Source of the DNA: CALDTK01 sp041744755
GTDB lineage: Bacteria; Bacteroidota; Bacteroidia; Chitinophagales; Saprospiraceae
Length of the DNA stretch: 64,000 nucleotides
Reading direction: 5' to 3'
NCBI GenBank assembly: GCA_041744755.1
Contig: JBGTKC010000074.1
Location: 21,090-85,089 of the forward strand
Shown here: positions 41,666-49,914 of the stretch, piece after piece
Layout of the letters: each line of letters starts with the position of its first letter
How positions within the stretch are numbered: the first letter of the stretch is position 1
Program-made: the position numbers and the translations under genes
The notes under the pieces: generated by a model
The model's input: only the letters and a program-made list of their open reading frames with translations
The model's database searches: none
What the model was told of the DNA's origin: nothing

Positions 41666-44284
41666 CTATTCGAAAATCTCCGCGACGCTGGCGATGGCTT
41701 CGCCGAGCCCCTCGGGCCTACTCCCGCCGGCCGAGGCAAAGAAGGCCTGCCCGCCGCCGCCGCCGCCGATGTGCGCCGCCAGAGTCTTCACGACCTGCCC
41801 GGCGTGGAAGCCCTCGCGTGTCGTGAGCGCCTTCGAGATCGCCACCATGAGCTGCGGCTTGCCAGCACTAACGAAGCCGACTACCACTACGGCAGGCGAG
41901 AGTTGGTCCTCGATTTGGAAAGCCAGCGATTTGGCCGCCTTCGCGTCCTCGAGCGCGAGTTTGGCGGCAACCAAGCGGTAGCCGTCGCGCGCGACCGCCC
42001 CCGCGACTAGGTCCTTCGCGGCTTCGTTGGCCTGCTCCTGGTGTAGACGCTCGATCTCCCTGCGGGCGGCGCGCAACTCCTCTTGGATTGCCTCGACCTG
42101 CGTCAAGACGTCGATTGGGTTCTTGAGACTCTCCCGCACCGCAGAGAGGACGCTCAGCTGCTCTCGCACGTAGGCATCCGCTCCCTCCGCGGTGATCGCC
42201 TCGATACGGCGGATCCCGGCCGCTACAGCGCCCTCGGAGATGATCCGGAACTGTCCGATGCTACCGGTATTCGCGACGTGCGTCCCTCCGCAGAGCTCGC
42301 GGGAGTAGTCCGCGTCAAACGTGATCATCCGGACGCTTTCGCCGTACTTCTCGCCGAATAGCATCGTGGCACCGGCGGCTGCGGCCTCGGCAATCGGGAT
42401 GGCGCGGGCCTCCTCGAGCGCGATCGTCTGGCGGATGCGCACGTTGACGATCTCCTCGACGCGGGCGAGCTCGCCGTCGCTCACCTTCGAAAAATGACTG
42501 AAGTCAAACCTGAGGTAGTCGCCGTTGACGAGGCTGCCACGCTGCTGGACGTGGGGGCCGAGCACCTCGCGCAACGCAGCCTGCAGCAGGTGAGTCGCGG
42601 TGTGGTTGCGTTCGGTGCGCGCCCGCAGAGCCGCGTTCACCTGGGCCACGACAGGTGCGGAGGGTTTTGCCGGAAGGCGATCCACCGTGAGCACGAGCAG
42701 GTCGTTGTCGCGCGTCGTATTCAGGACCTCGATTACCTCCCCGCCGACGGTCAGCTGCCCCCGGTCACCGACCTGCCCCCCGCCTTCAGCGTAGAAAGGA
42801 GACTCGGTAAGTACGACCTGGTGGGCTTTGCCCTTCTTCGTCGTGAGAGAGCGAAACCTCAATATCCCCACGTCCCCCCGCTCCAGATGGTCGTAGCCCA
42901 CGAACCGCGCCTCGCCCTCGCTCACGATCGTCCAGTCGCCTACCGTACGCTCGCCGGCGGCTCGGCTGCGGGTCTTCTGGGCTTGGAGCGCGCGCTCGAA
43001 TCCCGGCATGTCCACCGCTAACCCGCGCTCGTCGGCGACGAGCTGCGTAAGGTCGATCGGGAAGCCGAACGTGTCGTAAAGCTCGAAAGCACTCTCGCCG
43101 TCGATGTTGCCGGCTTTCGCCAAAACCTCCAGGCGCTCCAGCCCGCTGGAGAGCGTCCGCAGGAACCCACGCTCCTCCTCGAGCACGACGCGGGTCACGA
43201 ACTCGCGTTGCTGCTCGAGCACCGGGAAGACAGCCTTGAACTGATCAGCCAGCGGGGCGACGAGCGCGTGGAGCATCGGCTCCTGGCGTTCGAGGAAACT
43301 GTAGTAATACCGCACGGCGCGACGGAGGATGCGGCGGATCACGTAACCGGCGCCCGCGTTGGCCGGGAGACTCCCGTCGGCGATCGCGAAGCTCACGGCG
43401 CGAATGTGGTCGGCTACCACGCGTATAGCCACGTCGCCCATCGACGCGTCGCCGTAGCGGTTGGTGTAGGCTTTGCCGCTCAGATGCTCGATCTCGGCGA
43501 TGAGGCCACTGAACACAGAGGTCTCGTAATTGCTGGTCTTGCCCTCGATCGCCATACAGAGGCGCTCGAAGCCCATGCCCGTATCTACGTGACGCGCCGG
43601 GAGTGGCTCGAGGGAACCGTCGGCCCTGCGGTTGAACTGCATGAAGACCAGGTTCCAGATCTCGACCACCTGCGGGTGATCGGCGTTGACGAGCGCGCGC
43701 CCGCTGCCGTCGGTGCGCTCCTCGGCGGGGCGCAGGTCGATGTGGATCTCCGAGCACGGCCCGCACGGCCCCGAATCGCCCATCTCCCAGAAGTTGTCCT
43801 TCTTGTCGAATCGCAGGATCCGATCCTCGGGGACGAATTGGCGCCAGAGTCCGGCGGACTCCTCGTCGGCCGGCAGGCCATCGGCGGCGTCCCCGGCGAA
43901 GACGCTCACGTAGATCCGGTCGGCGTCGAGCCCGAGGCGCTCGGTGAGCAGCTCCCACGCCCAGGCGATGGCCTCGGTCTTGAAGTAGTCCCCGAAGCTC
44001 CAGTTGCCCAGCATCTCGAAAAGCGTGTGGTGGTAAGAGTCGCGGCCCACCTCCTCGAGGTCGTTGTGCTTGCCACTTACGCGAAGACACCGCTGCGTGT
44101 CCGCCACCCTGGGGTTGGCGGCGACTTTGGTGCCGAGAAAGTAGTCCTTGAAGGGGGCCATCCCCGAGTTGACGAACAGCAGGGTGGGGTCGTCCTTGGA
44201 CACCAGCGGTGCGGAGTCTACGATGCGGTGGGCCTTCTCGGCGAAGAAATCAAGGAAGTGTTGGCGGATTTCGGGGGCGGTCAT
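41666..44284 (-). CDS. alaS: Alanyl-tRNA synthetase
   Basis: 872 residues. Class II catalytic core (MTAPEIRQHFLDFFAEKAHRIVDSAPLV, DPTLLFVNSGMAPFKDYFLG, FEMLGNWSFGDYFK), the editing domain with HTATHLLQAALREVLG and ELCGGTHVANTGSIGQFRI, and the C-terminal C-Ala region with the GGGGGGQAFFASAGG glycine-rich end are all present. It charges tRNA-Ala and edits mischarged Ser/Gly. The two dispersed-hairpin copies are in the linkers, read as RLPAKPS and VLAKAGN. Confidence 0.98.
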   Translation of the reverse strand: MTAPEIRQHFLDFFAEKAHRIVDSAPLVSKDDPTLLFVNSGMAPFKDYFLGTKVAANPRVADTQRCLRVSGKHNDLEEVGRDSYHHTLFEMLGNWSFGDYFKTEAIAWAWELLTERLGLDADRIYVSVFAGDAADGLPADEESAGLWRQFVPEDRILRFDKKDNFWEMGDSGPCGPCSEIHIDLRPAEERTDGSGRALVNADHPQVVEIWNLVFMQFNRRADGSLEPLPARHVDTGMGFERLCMAIEGKTSNYETSVFSGLIAEIEHLSGKAYTNRYGDASMGDVAIRVVADHIRAVSFAIADGSLPANAGAGYVIRRILRRAVRYYYSFLERQEPMLHALVAPLADQFKAVFPVLEQQREFVTRVVLEEERGFLRTLSSGLERLEVLAKAGNIDGESAFELYDTFGFPIDLTQLVADERGLAVDMPGFERALQAQKTRSRAAGERTVGDWTIVSEGEARFVGYDHLERGDVGILRFRSLTTKKGKAHQVVLTESPFYAEGGGQVGDRGQLTVGGEVIEVLNTTRDNDLLVLTVDRLPAKPSAPVVAQVNAALRARTERNHTATHLLQAALREVLGPHVQQRGSLVNGDYLRFDFSHFSKVSDGELARVEEIVNVRIRQTIALEEARAIPIAEAAAAGATMLFGEKYGESVRMITFDADYSRELCGGTHVANTGSIGQFRIISEGAVAAGIRRIEAITAEGADAYVREQLSVLSAVRESLKNPIDVLTQVEAIQEELRAARREIERLHQEQANEAAKDLVAGAVARDGYRLVAAKLALEDAKAAKSLAFQIEDQLSPAVVVVGFVSAGKPQLMVAISKALTTREGFHAGQVVKTLAAHIGGGGGGQAFFASAGGSRPEGLGEAIASVAEIFE
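42664..42678 (+). repeat. Dispersed mini-hairpin, copy 20
   Basis: Exact GTTTTGCCGGAAGGC with a GGAA loop. It is antisense in alaS, read as RLPAKP between the beta-barrel and the editing HTATH motif. Confidence 0.8.
43112..43126 (-). repeat. Dispersed mini-hairpin, copy 21
   Basis: The minus strand reads exact GTTTTGGCGAAAGCC. It is sense in alaS, read as VLAKA. Confidence 0.85.
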
Positions 44285-44694
44285 ACGCTAGCGGCGGTAC
44301 TTAATTCGGCGCGCGAAGATCGTACTTTTCGCTCCAACCGGATGACGAGTCCGCCGAGCCTGCGTGCACTTGACCTGCCGAAATAGGCTTGGACCTCGAC
44401 TGACCGGTGCTCGCGAGGGGGCGCGGCCGTCGTCGGTACCTCGCGTCGCGCGTGCGCCACCGCAGGAAGTCGCGGCGTCGCGAGCGATTTACGATAACAA
44501 ATAACTTGCTGGACCCACTGATTCGCAGAAGTATTAGCTCAATCGAAAAAAAGCACCCTCCTGGAGTACAACTGCAATGTCACATTGCTGGAATTTACCA
44601 TATATTTCTCACAAAGTAAGATACAACGCACAGAATATCAACGATATATCCATAAATGTTCAGTGATAAATGATGGCTATTCAGGATTCAATAC
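44285..44694. other. Intergenic region with an AT-rich island, no gene seen
   Basis: The alaS start and the M23 gene are 530 bp apart. The first ~200 bp are GC-rich like the genome. From about 44490 to 44760 the sequence turns markedly AT-rich (runs such as ATCGAAAAAAAGC, CCATATATTTCTCACAAAG, GATATATCCATAAATG) and has no plausible ORF. I see no tRNA, inverted repeat long enough for an IS end, or DnaA-box cluster. Confidence 0.6.
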
Positions 44695-44724
44695 TTGCAA
44701 AATTTTCCTTCGGAATCATATTTG
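44695..44724 (+). promoter_or_regulatory. Candidate promoter of the M23 peptidase gene
   Basis: TTG at 44695-44697, a 19-bp spacer and CATATTTG at 44717-44724 (one mismatch to TAnnTTTG) lie 91 bp before the ATG, inside the AT-rich island. Confidence 0.5.
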
Positions 44725-44814
44725 TAGGATCCTCTAAATCGGGTACATTCGCGGCCATCCCCCCGGCACCCGGCGGTCCCAGGTATCGAATACCCCTACT
44801 AAAGCTCCGAACGC

Positions 44815-45789
44815 ATGCGCAAATCAAGGTTCGTTTACAACGAACAGACGCTGCAGTACGAACAGTTCCGCGAGGCCGTCAAGGTGAAAGCCTTCCGCTC
44901 GCTTCTCTTCCTCGCCGTCACCCTCGCCTGCGGTGTCGGGATCAGCCACTTCAAAGAGGCCCTCTTCCCCTCGGAGCGCGAGCAACGGCTCGCCAGCGAG
45001 GTATCTTACCTCGAAGGGCGCTACGCCAGCCTGAACGAGGAGCTCACCACGATGAGCAAGGTGCTTGAAAATGTCCAGGAGCGCGATGCGAGCGCCCACC
45101 GGATGGTGTTCGGGATGGCCCCCATCGATACGCACGTCTGGGAGGGAGGCGTGGGCGGTAGCGCCCGGGAGGTGGTCCGCGGCACGAGCGACGCCATCAT
45201 CGCGGACGCCGAGCGCCGCGCCGACAAGCTCAAGCGTCAGCTCGTGCTCCAGAGCAAGAGCCTCGACACCATCACCGCCATGGCCAAGGATCGCGAATCC
45301 ATGCTCGCGTCCATCCCGTCGATCAAGCCCGTGCGCTCCGACAAGCTCGCCCGCAGCATCCGGATGCTCTCCGGCTTCGGGATGCGCATCCACCCGATCT
45401 ACAAGCGGGCCAAGATGCACACGGGGCTAGACTTCACTGCCCCCGAGGGTACGCCCGTCCAGGCCACCGGCGACGCCGTCGTCGAGGAGATCACCACCGA
45501 CCAATCTGGCTACGGCACCCACATCGTCCTCAACCACGGGTACGGCTACCGCACGCTCTACGGCCACCTCAGCAAGACGATCGTCAAGCAAGGCCAGAAG
45601 ATTAAGCGCGGAGAGGTCATTGGCCTCGTCGGTAGCACCGGCACCTCCACCGGGCCACACCTCCACTATGAGGTCGTCAACCGCGGCAACAAGGTCGACC
45701 CTATCCACTACTGCATGGACGGTCTATCCCCGTCGGAGTATCAAGATCTCGTCAACGATGCCGCGGCGGCGAATCAGAGCTTCGACTAG
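44815..45789 (+). CDS. M23 family metallopeptidase (LytM domain)
   Basis: 324 residues. The N-terminus (MRKSRFVYNEQTLQYEQFREAVK) is the conserved cytoplasmic start of the Bacteroidota M23 family, followed by one membrane anchor (~residues 28-45), a coiled coil and the LytM domain. Zinc ligands H202 and D206 lie in HTGLDFTAPEGTPV and H284 in GPHLHYEV, with H282 as the catalytic partner. It is predicted to cut peptidoglycan cross-links in the periplasm or to activate other hydrolases. It is a single gene. Confidence 0.93.
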   Translation: MRKSRFVYNEQTLQYEQFREAVKVKAFRSLLFLAVTLACGVGISHFKEALFPSEREQRLASEVSYLEGRYASLNEELTTMSKVLENVQERDASAHRMVFGMAPIDTHVWEGGVGGSAREVVRGTSDAIIADAERRADKLKRQLVLQSKSLDTITAMAKDRESMLASIPSIKPVRSDKLARSIRMLSGFGMRIHPIYKRAKMHTGLDFTAPEGTPVQATGDAVVEEITTDQSGYGTHIVLNHGYGYRTLYGHLSKTIVKQGQKIKRGEVIGLVGSTGTSTGPHLHYEVVNRGNKVDPIHYCMDGLSPSEYQDLVNDAAAANQSFD

Positions 45790-45804
45790 GGGGCGCGCGC
45801 GGGG

Positions 45805-45843
45805 CTGATGGATCGCGCTGATGGACTGCGCTGATGCTGGGCG
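45805..45843. repeat. Short tandem repeat, three 13-bp units
   Basis: CTGATGGATCGCG, CTGATGGACTGCG and CTGATGCTGGGCG follow one another in the convergent spacer after the M23 gene. The units differ by a few bases; it looks like slippage or decay rather than a functional array. Confidence 0.6.
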
Positions 45844-45870
45844 ATATTAAGCGCTGTAGATCCAGTACGG

Positions 45871-46530
45871 TTAGCCTTTCGGCAAAACGGCTTTTGCTTT
45901 CGGGAGCCAAGCCTCGGCCGCGATGCACTCCGAGCCTTCCGTAAAATCGCGCTCCTCGTTGCTGGCGACGATGAGCGTGCGCTCGCCGATCCAATCGCTG
46001 AGCAACGCGCGGTACCAGGCAACCCCTTCGGCGTCGAGATTGCTGGTCGGCTCGTCGAGCAACACGGCAGATGATTCGGTGGCGAGGGCGAGCAGCAGGC
46101 GGAGGCGCTGTTTCATACCTGAGCTATAGCTGGCCACCATCTGATTGCGGATACCCTTTGTCCACGCGACCCGCTCCCACAGCAGGACGCGTGACAGATT
46201 TTGGCGAAAGCCTCGCAGGCCGAAGTGGAGTTGGAGCAATTCCTCACCGGTCAGCTCCTCGATGAGTTCTACGTAAGGTCCGGTGAGACTCGTGTACCGG
46301 TACACGCTCTCGGCCGGGAGGAGTTTGCCACTTTCGTAAAACCCGACCGATCCTTCGCTTGGGATCAGTTGTCCGCAGAGCAGTTTTACGAGCGTGGACT
46401 TGCCTGAGCCATTCGGCCCGACGATCGCCGTGCGGCTGCCGGGCTCGAAGACGTGAGAGAAGTCCTGCACGATCCAGCGGCGCGTGAAGCGCTTGTGGAG
46501 GCCGCGGGCCTCAATCCTCAACGGTGGCAT
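45871..46530 (-). CDS. ABC transporter ATP-binding protein
   Basis: 219 residues. Walker A G38PNGSGKST, signature YSSGMKQRLRLLLAL and Walker B SAVLLDEPTSNLD are present. The length and style resemble CcmA/heme- or lipid-type single-domain ATPases; no membrane partner is adjacent. Its start overlaps the end of lpxA by 20 bp, so it is translated with the lipid A genes. Two dispersed-hairpin copies lie in it: one is read as GFRQNLS, and the other forms the last codons (AVLPKG then stop), meaning the repeat supplies the protein's C-terminus. Confidence 0.88.
   Translation of the reverse strand: MPPLRIEARGLHKRFTRRWIVQDFSHVFEPGSRTAIVGPNGSGKSTLVKLLCGQLIPSEGSVGFYESGKLLPAESVYRYTSLTGPYVELIEELTGEELLQLHFGLRGFRQNLSRVLLWERVAWTKGIRNQMVASYSSGMKQRLRLLLALATESSAVLLDEPTSNLDAEGVAWYRALLSDWIGERTLIVASNEERDFTEGSECIAAEAWLPKAKAVLPKG
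45874..45888 (-). repeat. Dispersed mini-hairpin, copy 22
   Basis: The minus strand reads exact GTTTTGCCGAAAGGC, directly followed by TAA. It encodes VLPKG-stop at the end of the ABC ATPase. Confidence 0.85.
46197..46211 (+). repeat. Dispersed mini-hairpin, copy 23 (one mismatch)
   Basis: ATTTTGGCGAAAGCC, with only the first base off consensus. It is antisense in the ABC ATPase, read as GFRQN in the helical region between Walker A and the signature. Confidence 0.7.
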
Positions 46531-47308
46531 CCTGCTTGGGTCCGCGGATGATGCCCCGCGTGGACGCGCCTACGAACTCCACGATCTCGCGGGTGATCTC
46601 TGGGTCGGTGAGGTCGAGCTCGATGGCTTCGAGGGCGTCGGCTCGGGAGAGCCCAGAGCCGAACAAATGCTTGTAGGCGTTCTCCATGACGAGCATCTGG
46701 TCGCGCGAGAAGCCCCTGCGCATGAGCCCGATCCGGTTGATCCCCATGTACTGACCCGGATCGCGCGCGACGGTGGCGAAGGGGGGGACGTCCTTGCGGA
46801 CGATGGTCCCGCCGGCCACCATGACGTGGGCGCCGACCTTGACGAACTGTACGATCCCGGTCATCCCCCCGATCACGGCGTGGTAGCCGATCTCGACGTG
46901 TCCGGCGAGGTTGACGTTGTTGGCGAGTACGACTTTGTCGTCGACGAAGCAATCATGGGCCACGTGGACGTAGGCCATCAGCAGGCAGTCGCTCCCGATG
47001 CGGGTGGTGCCAGCGGCGGCGGTGCCGCGATTGAGGGTACAGTGCTCGCGCACGGTCGTGCGGTCGCCGATCTCGAGCGTCGAGTACTCCCCGTCGAACT
47101 TCAAGTCCTGCGGCTCCGCCCCGAGGACGGCCCCCGGGTAGATCTCGCAACCCTTGCCGAGGCGCGTGCCGCGCATTACGACGGCGCCGGGGTGGAGGAT
47201 GCATCCCTCCCCGATCACGACGTCCGCCTCGACGGTGACGAAAGCCGCGATGCGAGTGCCGGGGCCGATCTGTGCTGAGGGGTCGATATTCGAGAGAGCG
47301 TGGATCAT
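46511..47308 (-). CDS. lpxA: UDP-N-acetylglucosamine O-acyltransferase
   Basis: 265 residues. Left-handed beta-helix hexapeptides (IGPGTRIAAFVTVEADVVIGEGCILHPGAVV) and the LpxA-specific MAYVHVAHDCFVDDKVVLANNVNLAGHVEIGYHAVIGG with catalytic His, then a helical C-terminus. It performs the first step of lipid A synthesis. Its ATG overlaps the lpxC-fabZ stop by four bases (ATGA). Confidence 0.96.
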   Translation of the reverse strand: MIHALSNIDPSAQIGPGTRIAAFVTVEADVVIGEGCILHPGAVVMRGTRLGKGCEIYPGAVLGAEPQDLKFDGEYSTLEIGDRTTVREHCTLNRGTAAAGTTRIGSDCLLMAYVHVAHDCFVDDKVVLANNVNLAGHVEIGYHAVIGGMTGIVQFVKVGAHVMVAGGTIVRKDVPPFATVARDPGQYMGINRIGLMRRGFSRDQMLVMENAYKHLFGSGLSRADALEAIELDLTDPEITREIVEFVGASTRGIIRGPKQDATVED

Positions 47309-48702
47309 CGGGTCGTCGGGCGCTTAACGATTTGGGCGGTGAGCTCGCCTTCGGAGACAACGGTATTGCCGACGTAGGCCGTGCCCTGCATGTGGCAAAT
47401 CCCGCGACGGATCGGGCTGAGGAGTTCCATCTTCAAGATCAGCGTGTCGCCCGGCCGTACCATACCCCTGAACTTGCAGTTGTCGATCTTGATGAAGTAC
47501 ATGTCCCACTGGCCTGGATCGCCGGTGATACTGAGGGCCAATATACCCCCGGTTTGTGCGAGGGCCTCCACCTGTAACACCCCGGGGAAAACGGGGTTAT
47601 TGGGGAAGTGCCCCTGGAAAATATGCTCGTTGAAGGTGATACTCTTGACGCCGACCACCGTTTTCTCGGTCAGTTCGATGACCTTGTCGACCAGGAGCAT
47701 CGGGTAGCGGTGCGGTAGGTAGGTCATGATGGCGGTCGTGTCGAGCACGGGGGCTTGGTTGGGGTCGTAGCGCGGTACGCCCCGCAGCTTGCGTTGCTCC
47801 TTGAGTTCGGCTTTTATCCGTTTTGCGAAAGCGGTATTGACGGAATGCCCCGGCTTGCGGGCCACGATCTTGCCCTTGATCGGGCTGCCGACCAGCACGA
47901 GGTCCCCGATCACGTCGAGGAGCTTGTGGCGCGCGGGCTCGTTTTGGAACTTGAGCTTGGTCGTGTTGAGTACGCCGAAGCTGTCCACCTTGACGTCGTC
48001 GCGTCCGAGCCGCGCCCCGAGCGTCGCGAGTTCGGACGGCGTCACCTCCCGCTCGGCGATCACGATGGCGTTGTCGAGCGAGCCCCCTTTGATAAGGTCC
48101 TGGCTCAGGAGCTTCTCGATCTCGTGGAGGAAGACAAACGTACGCGAATGCGCGATCTCGCCGCCGTAGTCGCTGATGTCGTTCATGGTCGCGTACTGTG
48201 GCCCGAGCACCTTGGAGTTGAAGTCGATCATCGTAGTGACCTCGAACTCGTCGGCGGGCATCGCGACGATCTCGGCACCGGTAAGCTCATCACGGTACTC
48301 GATCGGGTACTCGACCTCGAAGTACTCGCGCTCGGCGTCCTGCTCGACGAAGCCCACTTCCTCGAAGGCGTCGAAGAAGGGTCCGGCCGAGCCGTCGAGG
48401 ATAGGGACCTCGGGTCCGTCGAGGGTGATGAGGACGTTGTCGACCTGCTGGCCGGCCAGTGCACTGAGGGCGTGCTCGACGGTGGCCACGTGGGCGTCGC
48501 CTTTGGCGAGGGTCGTGCCGCGGTTGGTGGCCACGACCAGCGACACATCGGCGGGGATAATAGGCTCGCCCGCGAGATCGATCCGCTGAAACTTGATGCC
48601 GTGGTTGGCGTCGGCGGGGTGGAAGTTGATGGTGACGTGCTTGCCGGTGTGGAGGCCGATCCCGCTGAGTGTCACCTTCCCCGCCAGGGTGTGCTGTCGC
48701 AT
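47305..48702 (-). CDS. lpxC/fabZ: Bifunctional UDP-3-O-acyl-GlcNAc deacetylase / 3-hydroxyacyl-ACP dehydratase
   Basis: 465 residues. The LpxC part (1-~305) has VEHALSALAG and the zinc-site H259-K-L-L-D263 in ARHKLLDVIGD. The FabZ part (~320-465) has PHRYPMLLVDKV with catalytic H331 and GHFPNNPVFPGVLQVEALAQTGG. This natural fusion is characteristic of Bacteroidota and couples lipid A deacetylation with hydroxyacyl-ACP supply. Both halves look intact. It is translationally coupled to lpxA. Confidence 0.97.
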   Translation of the reverse strand: MRQHTLAGKVTLSGIGLHTGKHVTINFHPADANHGIKFQRIDLAGEPIIPADVSLVVATNRGTTLAKGDAHVATVEHALSALAGQQVDNVLITLDGPEVPILDGSAGPFFDAFEEVGFVEQDAEREYFEVEYPIEYRDELTGAEIVAMPADEFEVTTMIDFNSKVLGPQYATMNDISDYGGEIAHSRTFVFLHEIEKLLSQDLIKGGSLDNAIVIAEREVTPSELATLGARLGRDDVKVDSFGVLNTTKLKFQNEPARHKLLDVIGDLVLVGSPIKGKIVARKPGHSVNTAFAKRIKAELKEQRKLRGVPRYDPNQAPVLDTTAIMTYLPHRYPMLLVDKVIELTEKTVVGVKSITFNEHIFQGHFPNNPVFPGVLQVEALAQTGGILALSITGDPGQWDMYFIKIDNCKFRGMVRPGDTLILKMELLSPIRRGICHMQGTAYVGNTVVSEGELTAQIVKRPTTR

Positions 48703-48804
48703 ATAGGGCGGCGAAGATATGTGGTCACCGTTAGTGCGAGAGGCGGATGCGGCCGGCGCCGGCGACCGGTCGTTGGGCGGGGCCTGAGCCGGGCGAGCGC
48801 GCGG

Positions 48805-49866
48805 TCAGTAGCCATCGGCGAGGCGCGCTTGCAAAAGGCGCAGCTCCGCTTCCAGGTACTTCATCCGCTGCTGGAGTTTGTCGACGTTGCGGATGTTCGC
48901 CTGGTCTTTGGCCCAATCGCGAAAGGGTTTCGCGGGACTGCCGAACACCTTCTGTCCGGCGGTGTGGATGGCGTCCTTGATCCCGCTCTGCGCGGCGATC
49001 TCGACGTCGTCGGCGATGGAGATGTGCCCGGCGGTACCGACCTGCCCCCCCATCGTGACGCGCTTGCCGATCCGCGCCGAGCCGGCGATTCCGACCTGCG
49101 CGGCGGCGGCGGTGTGTTCGTCGATGGTCACGTTGTGCGCCACCATGACAAGGTTGTCGAGCTTGACGCCGCGACGTAAAATGGTGGAGCCCATGACGGC
49201 CCGATCGACCGTGGCGCAGGCGCCGACCTCGACATCGTCCTCCAGAATGACGTTGCCGATGTGCGGGATGCGGGTCCAGGCCCCCGTGTGCTTGTCGCGC
49301 GTGTGCCCGAAACCATCGGCGCCGACCACGGCGTTGGCGAGCAGGCGCACGCGGTCGCCGATGATGCAGCCATGCAATAAACGAGCCCCCGTCTGCAAGA
49401 GGCAGTCCTCACCCGTGCGCACGTCGCTCCCGACGAAGGTGTGCGGCTCGAGAACGGTGCGCGCACCTATGACGGCGCCCCGGCCGACGTATACAAACGC
49501 GCCTACGTGAGCGTCGTCGGCTACTAGGGCCCCGGGTTCGACCACGGCGCTTGCGTGGACGCCGGGCGCGGGACTCGGTAGCCGCGCGGCATACATCTTG
49601 AGCAACTGAGCCGTGGCCAACTGTACGTTCGGGACGGTGATTAGGGCCGCGCGGATTGGCTTATCCGGCTGGAACGAATCGGGCACCAACAACGCAGTAG
49701 CCTCCGAGACGTAGGCGTAGTCACCGTATTTATTCGGGTTCGACAGAAACGCCAGCTGCCCCGGACCGGCGTCCTCGATGCGGCCAATCCCCTCGAGCAG
49801 GGCGCTACCCTCCCCGGTCAACTGCCCGCCGAGCATCTCGGCTACCTGCGCTACGCTCAACTCCAT
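48805..49866 (-). CDS. lpxD: UDP-3-O-acylglucosamine N-acyltransferase
   Basis: 353 residues from the ATG at 49866 (MELSVAQVAEMLGGQLTGEG); the reading frame continues upstream only as antisense of hemC. It has a uridine-binding N-terminal domain, a hexapeptide helix with GADGFGHTRD and the catalytic His in VMVAHNVTIDEHT, and a C-terminal helix. It acts third in lipid A synthesis. It is divergent from hemC and 102 bp before lpxC-fabZ. Confidence 0.96.
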   Translation of the reverse strand: MELSVAQVAEMLGGQLTGEGSALLEGIGRIEDAGPGQLAFLSNPNKYGDYAYVSEATALLVPDSFQPDKPIRAALITVPNVQLATAQLLKMYAARLPSPAPGVHASAVVEPGALVADDAHVGAFVYVGRGAVIGARTVLEPHTFVGSDVRTGEDCLLQTGARLLHGCIIGDRVRLLANAVVGADGFGHTRDKHTGAWTRIPHIGNVILEDDVEVGACATVDRAVMGSTILRRGVKLDNLVMVAHNVTIDEHTAAAAQVGIAGSARIGKRVTMGGQVGTAGHISIADDVEIAAQSGIKDAIHTAGQKVFGSPAKPFRDWAKDQANIRNVDKLQQRMKYLEAELRLLQARLADGY

Positions 49867-49914
49867 TCGGGCGTGAATGTAAGGTGAGCGGGCGCACCCG
49901 CTACCTTCGCCGCC

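Noticed and set aside
43208..44386. 392-codon open frame antisense to alaS
   Set aside because: Same shadow effect; alaS motifs are complete on the minus strand.
44670..45068. 132-codon open frame across the start of the M23 gene
   Set aside because: It is out of frame with the well-conserved M23 N-terminus, and its first half lies in the AT-rich spacer without coding character.
47820..47834. GTTTTGCGAAAGCGG in lpxC-fabZ and GTTTTCGCGAAAGC at 22211 in xerC
   Set aside because: One base short or altered in the arms. They are possible degenerate copies, left out of the count of 33.
47755..49179. 474-codon open frame antisense to lpxC-fabZ and lpxD
   Set aside because: It crosses two real genes on the other strand and has shadow-type composition; no homology pattern is visible.
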